Of a DNA stretch of 15,799 bases, positions 7,333-14,692 are shown in pieces (the first letter of the stretch is position 1; the number at the start of each line of letters is the position of its first letter). The position numbers and the translations under genes were made by a program. The notes under the pieces were generated by a model, which was given only the letters and a program-made list of their open reading frames with translations, was not told the origin of the DNA and made no database searches. The stretch lies in contig DLKK01000065.1 in NCBI GenBank assembly GCA_002478955.1, forward strand, positions 1 through 15,799. Reading direction: 5' to 3'. Source of the DNA: Treponema sp. UBA7590 (GTDB taxonomy: Bacteria; Spirochaetota; Spirochaetia; Treponematales; Treponemataceae).

Positions 7333-7354
7333 GTAAAAACGTCATTATTGATTT

Positions 7355-7681
7355 ATGGGAACATTTTCAGATCGTCTAAGAGAAGAAATAGATTATTTAG
7401 GACTTACAAGAAAAGAACTTGCTTACAAAGCAAATGTAAAAATCAGAGCTTTGGATATGTACATCGGCTCTCAAGGCTCAATGCCACCTGCTGATGTTGC
7501 GGTCCGTCTTGCAAAGGCACTGAATGTTACGGTTGAATACTTGGTTACAGGCGAAAAAATAAAATCCGATACCATTTGTTTTGAATCTTCTCAAATCCAA
7601 AAAGACCTGAACAAAATCTCAGAACCAACCAGACAGTTTCTAGAAAAAGCTATCCATCTTTTCGCGGAACAAGAAAACTAA
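7355..7681 (+). CDS. XRE/Cro-family helix-turn-helix regulator
   Basis: A 108-residue DNA-binding protein with one XRE helix-turn-helix domain at about residues 5-66: FSDRLREEIDYLGLTRKELA, then the recognition region VKIRALDMYIGSQGSMPPADVAVRLAKALNVTVEYL. After a short linker the C-terminal part (79-106, IQKDLNKISE...LFAEQEN) looks helical and may dimerise. The reading frame has a TGA directly before the ATG, so it cannot extend upstream. There is no Shine-Dalgarno sequence in front; a short or leaderless transcript is possible. It is divergent from the glycan operon and shares with it a 101-base intergenic region containing two matching palindromes, so it probably represses that operon and itself. 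The inducing signal is unknown. Confidence 0.85.
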   Translation: MGTFSDRLREEIDYLGLTRKELAYKANVKIRALDMYIGSQGSMPPADVAVRLAKALNVTVEYLVTGEKIKSDTICFESSQIQKDLNKISEPTRQFLEKAIHLFAEQEN

Positions 7682-7691
7682 GCAAGGAAAA

Positions 7692-7859
7692 ATGCCAGCA
7701 GGCAAAGAACAGTTTTCCAACAACACAACTTTTCTGCGTACACGCAACAGACTCAGAAAATATATTTTACAGCTTATCTGTGGTTATGCCTTGACTCATA
7801 ATATTTCACCTAACACTTTTGTTGCAGAATCTATAAAAGAAGCCCTTGCCTTAGATTAA
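7692..7859 (+). CDS. 55-residue protein, ribbon-helix-helix-like
   Basis: A short gene starting 10 bases after the XRE stop, with AAGGA three bases before its ATG (close spacing). The 55-residue product reads MPAGKEQFSN at its N-terminus and ends in KEALALD. From residue 15 it has a basic segment (LRTRNRLRK), then two likely helices, ILQLICGYALTHN and PNTFVAESIKEALAL, separated by a short turn. Spacing and hydrophobic pattern resemble Arc/MetJ/CopG-type ribbon-helix-helix proteins, in which the strand contacts DNA and the helices dimerise. It could be a co-regulator or a small partner of the XRE protein. Alternatives are a non-DNA-binding small protein or a chance open frame; the ribosome site, position and protein-like composition argue against chance. 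Confidence 0.55.
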   Translation: MPAGKEQFSNNTTFLRTRNRLRKYILQLICGYALTHNISPNTFVAESIKEALALD

Positions 7860-7901
7860 TTTTCCAACATACAATTCATTTTTCCATATTCACGCATTAT
7901 C

Positions 7902-7930
7902 TTGAAGAACCTACTCAAAAAGAGTAATAT
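7902..7930 (+). promoter_or_regulatory. Sigma-70-like promoter of asnS
   Basis: -35 TTGAAG (7902-7907), a 17-base spacer and -10 TAATAT (7925-7930). The predicted start is near 7937 and gives a leader of about 26 bases that contains the AGGAG at 7953-7957. The inverted repeat TACTC-AAAAA-GAGTA (7912-7926) occupies the spacer and the first bases of the -10. Confidence 0.6.
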
Positions 7931-7962
7931 TGTTCTATTATTTGCATTTTTTAGGAGTTTTT

Positions 7963-9423
7963 ATGGTACCAACTTTAATAAAAGATTTGCTTTCTACAAA
8001 ACCGGAAAGTCAAAAAGTTACAGTTTGCGGCTGGATTCGTTCTGTACGCGACTCAAAAAATCTTGTTTTCATTCAGGTAAATGACGGTAGCTGTTTCGCT
8101 AATATTCAGCTTACTTTTGACAGAAATTCGCCTTCTCCAAATGCAAATGTAAATAATATAGAAGAAGAATTAAAAAAACTGAACACAGGAGCGTCTGTAC
8201 GTGCTGAAGGAATTCTGATTCCTTCTCCTGCAAGCGGTCAGGCTGTGGAAGTTACTCTTGAAAGCTTAAAGTGCCTTGGCGCCTGCAATCCGGAAGAATA
8301 TCCTCTGCAGAAAAACAGAATGTCAATGGAATATCTTCGCACAAACGCACATCTTCGTGCCAGAACGAATACTTTTGGCGCAGTTTACCGCGTAAGAAAC
8401 CAGATGGCTTTTGCCGTGCACTCGTTCTTTCAGGAACGCGGATTCCAGTACATCAACGCCCCGGAAATCACTTGCTCTGACTGTGAAGGCGCAGGCGAAA
8501 TGTTTCAGGTTACAACTCTTTCAATGGAAAAAATTGCTGAGCTTGGCGTAAAAGCTGGCGCAGGCGGAATGAAAATCGAGGACGCGCACAAAATTGTTGA
8601 CTATTCAAAAGATTTCTTCGGCAAAAAAGCGTCGCTCACTGTTTCCGGCCAGCTTGAGGCAGAAACAATGGCTACAGCATTAAGCCGCGTCTACACTTTT
8701 GGGCCTACTTTCCGCGCTGAAAATTCAAATACTCCGCGCCACTTGGCTGAATTCTGGATGATTGAGCCGGAAATGGCGTTCTTTGACCTTGATGACGACA
8801 TGGACATTCAGGAAGATTTCGTAAAATATCTTTTAAATTGGGCTTTAACAAAATGCCGTTCAGACTTGGAATTCTTTGACAAACGAATTCAACCTGGACT
8901 TATTGAGAGCCTTGAAAAAGTCGCAAAGGCAAAATTTGTTCGCATTTCCTACACAGACGCAATTGCAAAACTTGAGGAAGCTGAAAAGAACGGAGCAAAA
9001 TTTGAATTCAAGCCGTATTGGGGCTGCGACATTGCGACTGAGCACGAGCGCTATCTTACAGAAAAGATTTTTGGCTGCCCGGTAATGGTTTTCAACTATC
9101 CAAAAGAAATAAAATCCTTCTATATGAAACAGAATGATGACGGAAAAACTGTAAAAGCCGTTGACGTTCTTGTTCCTGGAATCGGTGAATTAATAGGCGG
9201 TTCTGAGCGCGAAGAAAATTACGAAAAACTTTTAAAAGCGTGCGAGGAACGCAAGATGGATATGTCAAACTATCAGTGGTATCTTGACTTGCGCAGATTC
9301 GGCACTGTTCCTCATTCCGGATTTGGATTAGGTTTTGAGCGCCTTATCCGTTATGTTACAGGAATGGAAAATATCCGCGACGTAATTCCTTATCCACGAG
9401 CACCAAAACTCGCAGACTTCTAA
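7963..9423 (+). CDS. asnS: Asparaginyl-tRNA synthetase
   Basis: Class IIb aminoacyl-tRNA synthetase that charges tRNA-Asn with asparagine. It has 486 residues against 466 in E. coli. The N-terminal OB-fold anticodon-binding domain covers about 15-105 (VTVCGWIRSVRDSKNLVFIQVNDGS). In the catalytic domain motif 2 is FRAENSNTPRHLAEFWMIEPEM (250-271), with FRAE contacting ATP and the AsnRS-type HLAEFWMIEPE, and motif 3 is GFGLGFERL (453-461). The segment 185-230 carries a small insertion next to the active-site region. The ATG at 7963 has AGGAG five bases upstream; an in-frame TTG at 7930 lies within the promoter and is rejected. The BrkB-type gene starts one base after its stop. Confidence 0.96.
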   Translation: MVPTLIKDLLSTKPESQKVTVCGWIRSVRDSKNLVFIQVNDGSCFANIQLTFDRNSPSPNANVNNIEEELKKLNTGASVRAEGILIPSPASGQAVEVTLESLKCLGACNPEEYPLQKNRMSMEYLRTNAHLRARTNTFGAVYRVRNQMAFAVHSFFQERGFQYINAPEITCSDCEGAGEMFQVTTLSMEKIAELGVKAGAGGMKIEDAHKIVDYSKDFFGKKASLTVSGQLEAETMATALSRVYTFGPTFRAENSNTPRHLAEFWMIEPEMAFFDLDDDMDIQEDFVKYLLNWALTKCRSDLEFFDKRIQPGLIESLEKVAKAKFVRISYTDAIAKLEEAEKNGAKFEFKPYWGCDIATEHERYLTEKIFGCPVMVFNYPKEIKSFYMKQNDDGKTVKAVDVLVPGIGELIGGSEREENYEKLLKACEERKMDMSNYQWYLDLRRFGTVPHSGFGLGFERLIRYVTGMENIRDVIPYPRAPKLADF

Positions 9424-9424
9424 T

Positions 9425-10717
9425 ATGAAGAAAAACATAAAATCTGGCTTGATTCATTTGAGCCAGATTGTTTATTTAACCGCACGCGGATTTTTCCAGA
9501 ATAATCTTGGAATGTGCGCTTCTGCCTGCACACTGGGCTTTATTTTCAGTTTTATTCCTCTTGTAATGCTGATTCTTACAATTTTTATAGGAATTCTGCA
9601 CGCTTCGCCGACAATGCTGGAAGAATTTTCTGTGCTTGTGGCAAATATCACGCCGGTTTTTGACATAAACGGCTACATCAACGGATTAAAAGACGGATTT
9701 GTTCTGAACTGGGTGAATTTTGTGCTTGCCGTTTTTGTTATCTGGATGGCGCGCAAAATGTTTCTTTCTATTATACAGAGCCTTTCCAAGATTTTTAATA
9801 CGGTTGCACCTTCCCGCCCGGTAATCAACCAGTTGCTGACTTTTGCCGGTGAAGTTTTTATTGTTGTGATTGTCGCGGCTTCATTTTTTGCGGCTTTTCT
9901 TACTAGGCAGATTTTCAAATTGCCGGTTTTTGAACGGATTTCCTCGCTTTCTCCGATTCTTTTCAGTCATCTTTCAAATTTTTTGGTGAATCTTGTTCTG
10001 TACATCATCATTTTTCTGACAACTGTTGTCGCATATAAAATCGGCTCTGGAACAAAACCAAAAACAAGGCTCTGCCTGCTTTCAGCGTTGCTTTGCACGG
10101 TCAGTTTCTATATTACAATCACAGTGATTTCTGTTTTTATGAACCGTGCAAATTACAACACGATTTATGGTGTTCTTGGAAACCTGATTATTCTTCTTTT
10201 TGAAGTTTATATTTTTTTCAATCTTTTTATGGTTTTTGCGCAGGTTATTTTTACCGTCCAGTTTTTTTACTCAAATCTGTTAAGCGAGCTTTATCTTTTG
10301 CCGGCGCAACATCCGCAGAATCTGGATGATATTGTGCGCCGTGCGATTTTTATTACTCCGTCCGCGCTGATGACACAGAAAAATCTGGAGACTTTTTATG
10401 CGGGCCAGGAGATTTACAGAAATGGCGAAAATGCGGATTACGTTTACTATCTTGTCTCTGGAAGCGTAAAAGAAGAGCGGAATGAATCTGTAAAATTCCG
10501 TGCTGAAGGAAGTTTTTTTGGAGATTTGGATTTTATGCTTGACGCAAATCATCATTCGTCGGCAACTGCGGTCTCAGAATGCAAGGTTATTAAAATTTCA
10601 AGCGAGGATTTCAGCGAGCTTCTGGACAAAAACCCGAAGGCAGCAATCAAGGCAATGTCAAAGTTGTCTAGATATACAGCCAAATTTTATGGACGCAATG
10701 AAACTATTTTGCTATAG
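9425..10717 (+). CDS. BrkB/YihY-family membrane protein fused to a degenerate cNMP-binding domain
   Basis: A 430-residue protein in two parts. Residues 1-285 form a YihY/BrkB-type membrane domain with about six hydrophobic helices (near 32-58, 96-117, 137-160, 185-205, 216-239 and 248-282). Residues about 320-415 are a Crp/cNMP-binding beta-barrel: FYAGQEIYRNGENADYVYYLVSGSV followed by the phosphate cassette GSFFGDLDFMLDANHHSSATA. In a cyclic-nucleotide binder the cassette has FGE and R-S/T-A; here Glu is Asp (D367) and the Arg position is His/Ser, so cAMP or cGMP binding is doubtful. The family's biochemical role is not settled. The gene begins one base after asnS with no ribosome site, so it is probably translated by coupling. 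No helix-turn-helix follows the barrel. Confidence 0.85.
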   Translation: MKKNIKSGLIHLSQIVYLTARGFFQNNLGMCASACTLGFIFSFIPLVMLILTIFIGILHASPTMLEEFSVLVANITPVFDINGYINGLKDGFVLNWVNFVLAVFVIWMARKMFLSIIQSLSKIFNTVAPSRPVINQLLTFAGEVFIVVIVAASFFAAFLTRQIFKLPVFERISSLSPILFSHLSNFLVNLVLYIIIFLTTVVAYKIGSGTKPKTRLCLLSALLCTVSFYITITVISVFMNRANYNTIYGVLGNLIILLFEVYIFFNLFMVFAQVIFTVQFFYSNLLSELYLLPAQHPQNLDDIVRRAIFITPSALMTQKNLETFYAGQEIYRNGENADYVYYLVSGSVKEERNESVKFRAEGSFFGDLDFMLDANHHSSATAVSECKVIKISSEDFSELLDKNPKAAIKAMSKLSRYTAKFYGRNETILL

Positions 10718-10763
10718 TTTTCTGATATAGAATTTCTTTCTGATTAATCCAGCCGGTTAATTC

Positions 10764-10793
10764 TTGAAAGTTTGATTTATTGTTTTCTTTTAT
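10764..10793 (+). promoter_or_regulatory. Possible pyrG promoter
   Basis: TTGAAA (10764-10769), an 18-base gap and TTTTAT (10788-10793), a weak -10. The 90-base gap after the preceding gene makes a promoter here likely even if this exact placement is not. A 12-bp palindrome CTTTTATAAAAG (10787-10798) overlaps the start of the ribosome site AAGGA (10796-10800). Confidence 0.35.
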
Positions 10794-10807
10794 AAAAGGA
10801 ATTTGTG

Positions 10808-12418
10808 ATGACAAAGTATATTTTTGTAACAGGTGGAGTTGTTTCTGGTCTGGGCAAAGGAATTGCCGCAGCTTCAATCGGTCTTATCTTAAAGAATCTA
10901 GGTCTTAAAGTAGTGAACCAAAAATTTGACCCTTATCTGAATATTGACCCGGGAACAATGAATCCTATCCAGCATGGTGAAGTTTTTGTAACCGATGATG
11001 GCGCAGAAACTGATCTTGACCTTGGACATTACGAACGTTTTACGGACACATCTTTGTCGCAGTCTTCCAACACAACTGCCGGCCGCGTTTACCTTACAGT
11101 TCTTAACATGGAGAGAGAAGGCAAATTCCACGGCGGAACTGTTCAGGTTATTCCAAATATCACAGAAGAAATCAAACGCAGAATGCTTCTTTCCACAAAA
11201 GAGACAAATGCGGACGTAATAATCACAGAAATCGGCGGAACAATCGGTGACATAGAATCCCTTCCGTTCGTTGAGGCAATCCGCCAGATTAAATATGAAG
11301 TTGGCGAGGAAAATTGCTGTTACATTCATCTTACGCTTGTTCCATACATTGCAACAGCAAACGAGCTTAAGACAAAACCGACACAGCATTCTGTAAAGGA
11401 ACTTCACGAGCTTGGAATTATTCCGAACATCATAATGCTTCGCACCGAGCACCCGATTGACGACCAGACGCGCGAGAAACTTGCGAATTTCTGCAATGTT
11501 GACCCGGCACATATTATCCAGAACCTGAACGCGCGCTCAATTTATGAAGTTCCGCTCCAGCTTGAAAAAGAGGGACTTGGAAAAGCAGTATGCACAGCCC
11601 TTGGAATCAAAAAAGGTCCAGCTGACCTTTCTGAATGGACACGCGTTGTTGAGCGTTTTAATAATCCTACTCAAAGCATAAGAATCGCGCTTGTAGGAAA
11701 ATACGTTGCCCTGCACGACGCTTATCTTTCAGTTGTTGAATCGTTAATTCACGGTGGAATTGAAAATCTTGCTTCCATTGATATTGACTGGGTTTCGTCT
11801 GAAGATTTAACGGACGATAAAGCCACAGAAAAGCGGCTCAAAGATGCTGATGCTGTAATTGTTCCAGGTGGATTTGGCGGACGCGGAATTGAAGGAATGA
11901 TAAACACAGCAAAATATTGCCGAACGCACAATGTTCCTTATTTTGGAATTTGTCTTGGAATGCAGATTGTCTGCATTGAATATGCCAGAAATGTGCTTGG
12001 TTTTGCGGATGCGAATTCAACAGAAATGGATCCAAAGACAACACATCCTGTTATTGACCTTATGCCTGACCAGAACGGAAAAATACTTGGTGGAACGCTC
12101 CGCCTTGGAAAATTCGAATGTTCAGTCGCGCCTGGAACAAAAACAGAACAGGCTTATGGAAGCAAAACTATATGGGAACGCCACAGACATCGCTATGAAT
12201 TTAATAATTTGTATCGCGAAGATTTTAAAAAAGGTGGTTTAATAATTGCCGGTGTAAATCCAGAGCGGGATCTTGTTGAAATTGTGGAAGTTCCAAAACA
12301 CCAGTGGATGGTTGGCGTTCAGTTTCACCCGGAATTCAAGAGCCGCCCAAACAAAGCAGGACCACTTTTCAGGGAATTTGTAAAAGCCGCCTGCGAAAAC
12401 AAGAAAAATAAAAATTAG
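10808..12418 (+). CDS. pyrG: CTP synthase (glutamine-hydrolysing)
   Basis: Makes CTP from UTP, ATP and glutamine, the last step of pyrimidine nucleotide synthesis. At 536 residues it has normal length. The N-terminal synthetase domain has the P-loop GGVVSGLGKG (9-18) and the characteristic FDPYLNIDPGTMNPIQHGEVFVTDDGAE (40-67). The C-terminal class I amidotransferase domain has the oxyanion region PGGFGGRG (353-360), the nucleophile C382 in FGICLGMQ, and H507 and E509 in QFHPEF. RHRHRYEFN near 458-466 is conserved in the family. The ATG at 10808 is chosen because AAGGA lies seven bases before it; the in-frame GTG at 10805 would leave only four. guaA follows after 28 bases, so the two are probably cotranscribed. 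Confidence 0.97.
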   Translation: MTKYIFVTGGVVSGLGKGIAAASIGLILKNLGLKVVNQKFDPYLNIDPGTMNPIQHGEVFVTDDGAETDLDLGHYERFTDTSLSQSSNTTAGRVYLTVLNMEREGKFHGGTVQVIPNITEEIKRRMLLSTKETNADVIITEIGGTIGDIESLPFVEAIRQIKYEVGEENCCYIHLTLVPYIATANELKTKPTQHSVKELHELGIIPNIIMLRTEHPIDDQTREKLANFCNVDPAHIIQNLNARSIYEVPLQLEKEGLGKAVCTALGIKKGPADLSEWTRVVERFNNPTQSIRIALVGKYVALHDAYLSVVESLIHGGIENLASIDIDWVSSEDLTDDKATEKRLKDADAVIVPGGFGGRGIEGMINTAKYCRTHNVPYFGICLGMQIVCIEYARNVLGFADANSTEMDPKTTHPVIDLMPDQNGKILGGTLRLGKFECSVAPGTKTEQAYGSKTIWERHRHRYEFNNLYREDFKKGGLIIAGVNPERDLVEIVEVPKHQWMVGVQFHPEFKSRPNKAGPLFREFVKAACENKKNKN

Positions 12419-12446
12419 CCGCCAAAAATAAAAAAAGGAAACGTTT

Positions 12447-14327
12447 ATGCCACGAGAAAAAATTGTTGTCTTAGATTTTGGAAGTCAATATGCGCATCTT
12501 ATTGCAAAAAGATTCCGTATACTTGGATATTATTCAGAAATTGCGTTGCCTTCTGCGGAACTTAGCACTTTTGAGAATGCAAAAGGAATAATTTTTTCCG
12601 GCGGACCAAGTTCTGTCTATGATGAGAATGTTCCTGAATTCAACGAGAAAATTCTTTCGCTTGATATTCCGGTTCTTGGTCTGTGCTACGGACACCAGCT
12701 GATGACAAAATGTTACGGCGGAAAAGTCGGAAAGGCAAAGACTGGTGAATTTGGTTTTTCAGAACTGAATTTGAACCCAGCTGTAAAATCTCCGCTTTTT
12801 GAAGGAATTGAACCAAGCCAGCAGGTATGGATGAGCCATCAGGATGAAGTTTTAACTCCGGGCGACGGATTTGAAGTTGTCGGTTCTACCAAGGACTGCG
12901 CTTTTGCCGTACTGCAAAATCTTTCCAAAAAGCGATTTTCACTCCAGTTTCACTGCGAGGTAAAAGATACTCCATGCGGAAACCAGATTTTTGAGAATTT
13001 CGCGAAAATCTGCGGAATGGAAAAAAACTGGGATCAGGACACGGTTTTAAAAGTTATCCTTGAAGGAATAAAAAATCAGGCAAAGGATAAAAATGTCCTG
13101 CTTTTCCTGTCGGGAGGTGTGGATTCCACAATCACTTTTGCGCTTCTGAACAAGGCGCTCGGCCAGGAAAGAGTTCTTGGACTTCACATTGACAACGGAT
13201 TTATGCGCAAAAATGAGTCTAAAAACGTTGCGGAAGCTTACAGAAAATTTGGTTTTAACAATTTTATTGTGGAAGACGCCTCTGAAAGTTTTTTGAACGC
13301 AATCAAGGGACTTACCGACCCGCAGCAAAAGCGAATGGCTGTAGGAGAAAATTTTATCAAAGTTCGCAACGAAGTTCTTGAAAAACAACACCTTGACGAA
13401 AACCAGTGGCTTCTGGCGCAAGGAACGCTTTACCCGGACATTATCGAGTCAGGCGGCACAAAGAATTCAAAGACAATCAAGACGCATCACAACCGCGTCC
13501 AGGGCATTCAGGCTCTTATTGAAAAAGGCCTGATAATCGAGCCAATCAAGGATTTATACAAGGATGAAGTCCGTGCCATCGGCAAAAAACTTGGGCTGGA
13601 CGATTCTCTCGTTATGCGACATCCGTTCCCGGGACCAGGACTTTCTATAAACGTGCTCTGCTACAGCGGAAAATCATGGAGCGCAAAGGATGATGAAGAA
13701 TTTGCCGCCGCACAAAAAGAACTTGAGGCAATAGAATTCACACAGTTCTGCGAGCATTGCCAGCAGAATCTAAGGCGTTCTGTTCTTCCAGTGCGTTCAG
13801 TAGGCGTTCAGGGCGACTTCAGGACTTACAGATTTCCAGCCTGTCTTACTTTTAAGGATGAAGGAAACGGATTTTTCCATGTTCCAAAATTCCGGGAAAA
13901 AGTCGAAGGCGCATCGAGCGAAATCACGAACAACTCAAAATATCTGAACCGGACGGTTATAAAACTTTATCAGAACCCGAAAGTAAAAGATGAGCAGATG
14001 AAACTTCAGGAAGGCTACTGCGACAAACGCCGCCTTGACCAGCTCCGCGAAGTTGACAACATTGTTCTGACAGAGCTGCATAAATCCGGCTGGTACAACA
14101 AGATTTTCCAGCACCTTACAATAGATTTGCCTTATGCTTCTTCAAACGACCATGCAAGTTTTGTTCTTCGCCCGGTCTGCTCAGAAGATGTAATGACAGC
14201 GCGGTTTGCATGGTGGCCAAAAGAACTTATGCAGACAATTCTGGAACAGATTGCAAAACTGGATTTTGTTGACGCAGTTTATTTTGACGCGACAAACAAG
14301 CCGCCGGCAACTTTCGGCTGGGAATAA
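12447..14327 (+). CDS. guaA: GMP synthase (glutamine-hydrolysing), long form
   Basis: Converts XMP to GMP with ATP and glutamine. It has 626 residues, about 100 more than the usual bacterial enzyme (E. coli 525). The amidotransferase domain (1-190) has the nucleophile C80 in GLCYGHQ and the His/Glu pair H169 and E171 in QFHCEV, where Cys replaces the usual Pro. The ATP pyrophosphatase domain has SGGVDST at 222-228. HPFPGPGLS at 392-400 is conserved; the extra length falls in the dimerisation region after it (about 401-520), as in the long, eukaryote-like form. The C-terminus KPPATFGWE matches the usual KPPGTIEWE. A ribosome site, AAAGGAAA, precedes the ATG. No frameshift is evident, so the length is real. 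Confidence 0.96.
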   Translation: MPREKIVVLDFGSQYAHLIAKRFRILGYYSEIALPSAELSTFENAKGIIFSGGPSSVYDENVPEFNEKILSLDIPVLGLCYGHQLMTKCYGGKVGKAKTGEFGFSELNLNPAVKSPLFEGIEPSQQVWMSHQDEVLTPGDGFEVVGSTKDCAFAVLQNLSKKRFSLQFHCEVKDTPCGNQIFENFAKICGMEKNWDQDTVLKVILEGIKNQAKDKNVLLFLSGGVDSTITFALLNKALGQERVLGLHIDNGFMRKNESKNVAEAYRKFGFNNFIVEDASESFLNAIKGLTDPQQKRMAVGENFIKVRNEVLEKQHLDENQWLLAQGTLYPDIIESGGTKNSKTIKTHHNRVQGIQALIEKGLIIEPIKDLYKDEVRAIGKKLGLDDSLVMRHPFPGPGLSINVLCYSGKSWSAKDDEEFAAAQKELEAIEFTQFCEHCQQNLRRSVLPVRSVGVQGDFRTYRFPACLTFKDEGNGFFHVPKFREKVEGASSEITNNSKYLNRTVIKLYQNPKVKDEQMKLQEGYCDKRRLDQLREVDNIVLTELHKSGWYNKIFQHLTIDLPYASSNDHASFVLRPVCSEDVMTARFAWWPKELMQTILEQIAKLDFVDAVYFDATNKPPATFGWE

Positions 14328-14329
14328 AA

Positions 14330-14692
14330 TTGAAAAAAATTCTTCCGCTGGACATAGTTTCTCTTGTCTTAATTTTTGGGCTAGCCATTTTTATCACAAA
14401 AAAAACTTTCTCCCAAAGCGGAAGCCGGATTGTTGCTGTTGCAGACAAAACGCGCTATGAATATTCCGCCACAAAGAATGGCATTTATTCAATCCAAGGC
14501 TCGCTTGGAACAACAACTTTTGAAGCAAAAAATGGAAAAATCCGCATAATTGACTCGCCGTGCCCGGAAAAAAAATGCGTTGCCCAAGGCTGGAGCTCGC
14601 CGCTTATCTGCCTACCGAACAACGTTATAATCACTCTGGAAAACGATAAAGCCGCTGCACAAAACGGAGAATTCGATGCGGTCTCACAATAA
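14330..14692 (+). CDS. NusG domain II-containing membrane-anchored protein
   Basis: A 120-residue protein of the NusG-domain-II family, a stand-alone domain not linked to transcription in this setting. One hydrophobic segment at 5-24 probably anchors it in the membrane with the domain outside. The family signature is clear: SPCPEKKCVAQGW (76-88), then LICLPN (92-97), with three Cys. The start is TTG at 14330: the reading frame contains no internal Met, and GGGA lies six bases before. It begins two bases after guaA and overlaps the following Gx-transporter gene by 17 bases. In many Firmicutes and spirochaetes this domain is found next to Gx-transporter genes, which suggests a shared envelope or redox/cofactor role; its exact activity is unknown. 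Confidence 0.85.
   Translation: MKKILPLDIVSLVLIFGLAIFITKKTFSQSGSRIVAVADKTRYEYSATKNGIYSIQGSLGTTTFEAKNGKIRIIDSPCPEKKCVAQGWSSPLICLPNNVIITLENDKAAAQNGEFDAVSQ

Noticed and set aside
7254..7354. Attachment site or phage/integrase boundary
   Set aside because: The palindromes fit operators at a promoter; no integrase or tRNA gene is nearby.
7930..7962. Extended start of asnS at TTG 7930
   Set aside because: The TTG overlaps the predicted -10, and the ATG at 7963 has AGGAG at proper spacing and gives the family-like N-terminus.
10898..11512. Minus-strand open frame of 204 codons
   Set aside because: It lies wholly within pyrG on the opposite strand; pyrG is certain, and the antisense translation resembles no family.
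13047..13421. Minus-strand open frame of 124 codons
   Set aside because: Antisense to the pyrophosphatase domain of guaA, with no supporting ribosome site or motif.
12447..14327. Frameshift or fusion as the cause of the long GuaA
   Set aside because: The extra residues sit where the known long form has them, and both the preceding and following conserved motifs are in the same frame.
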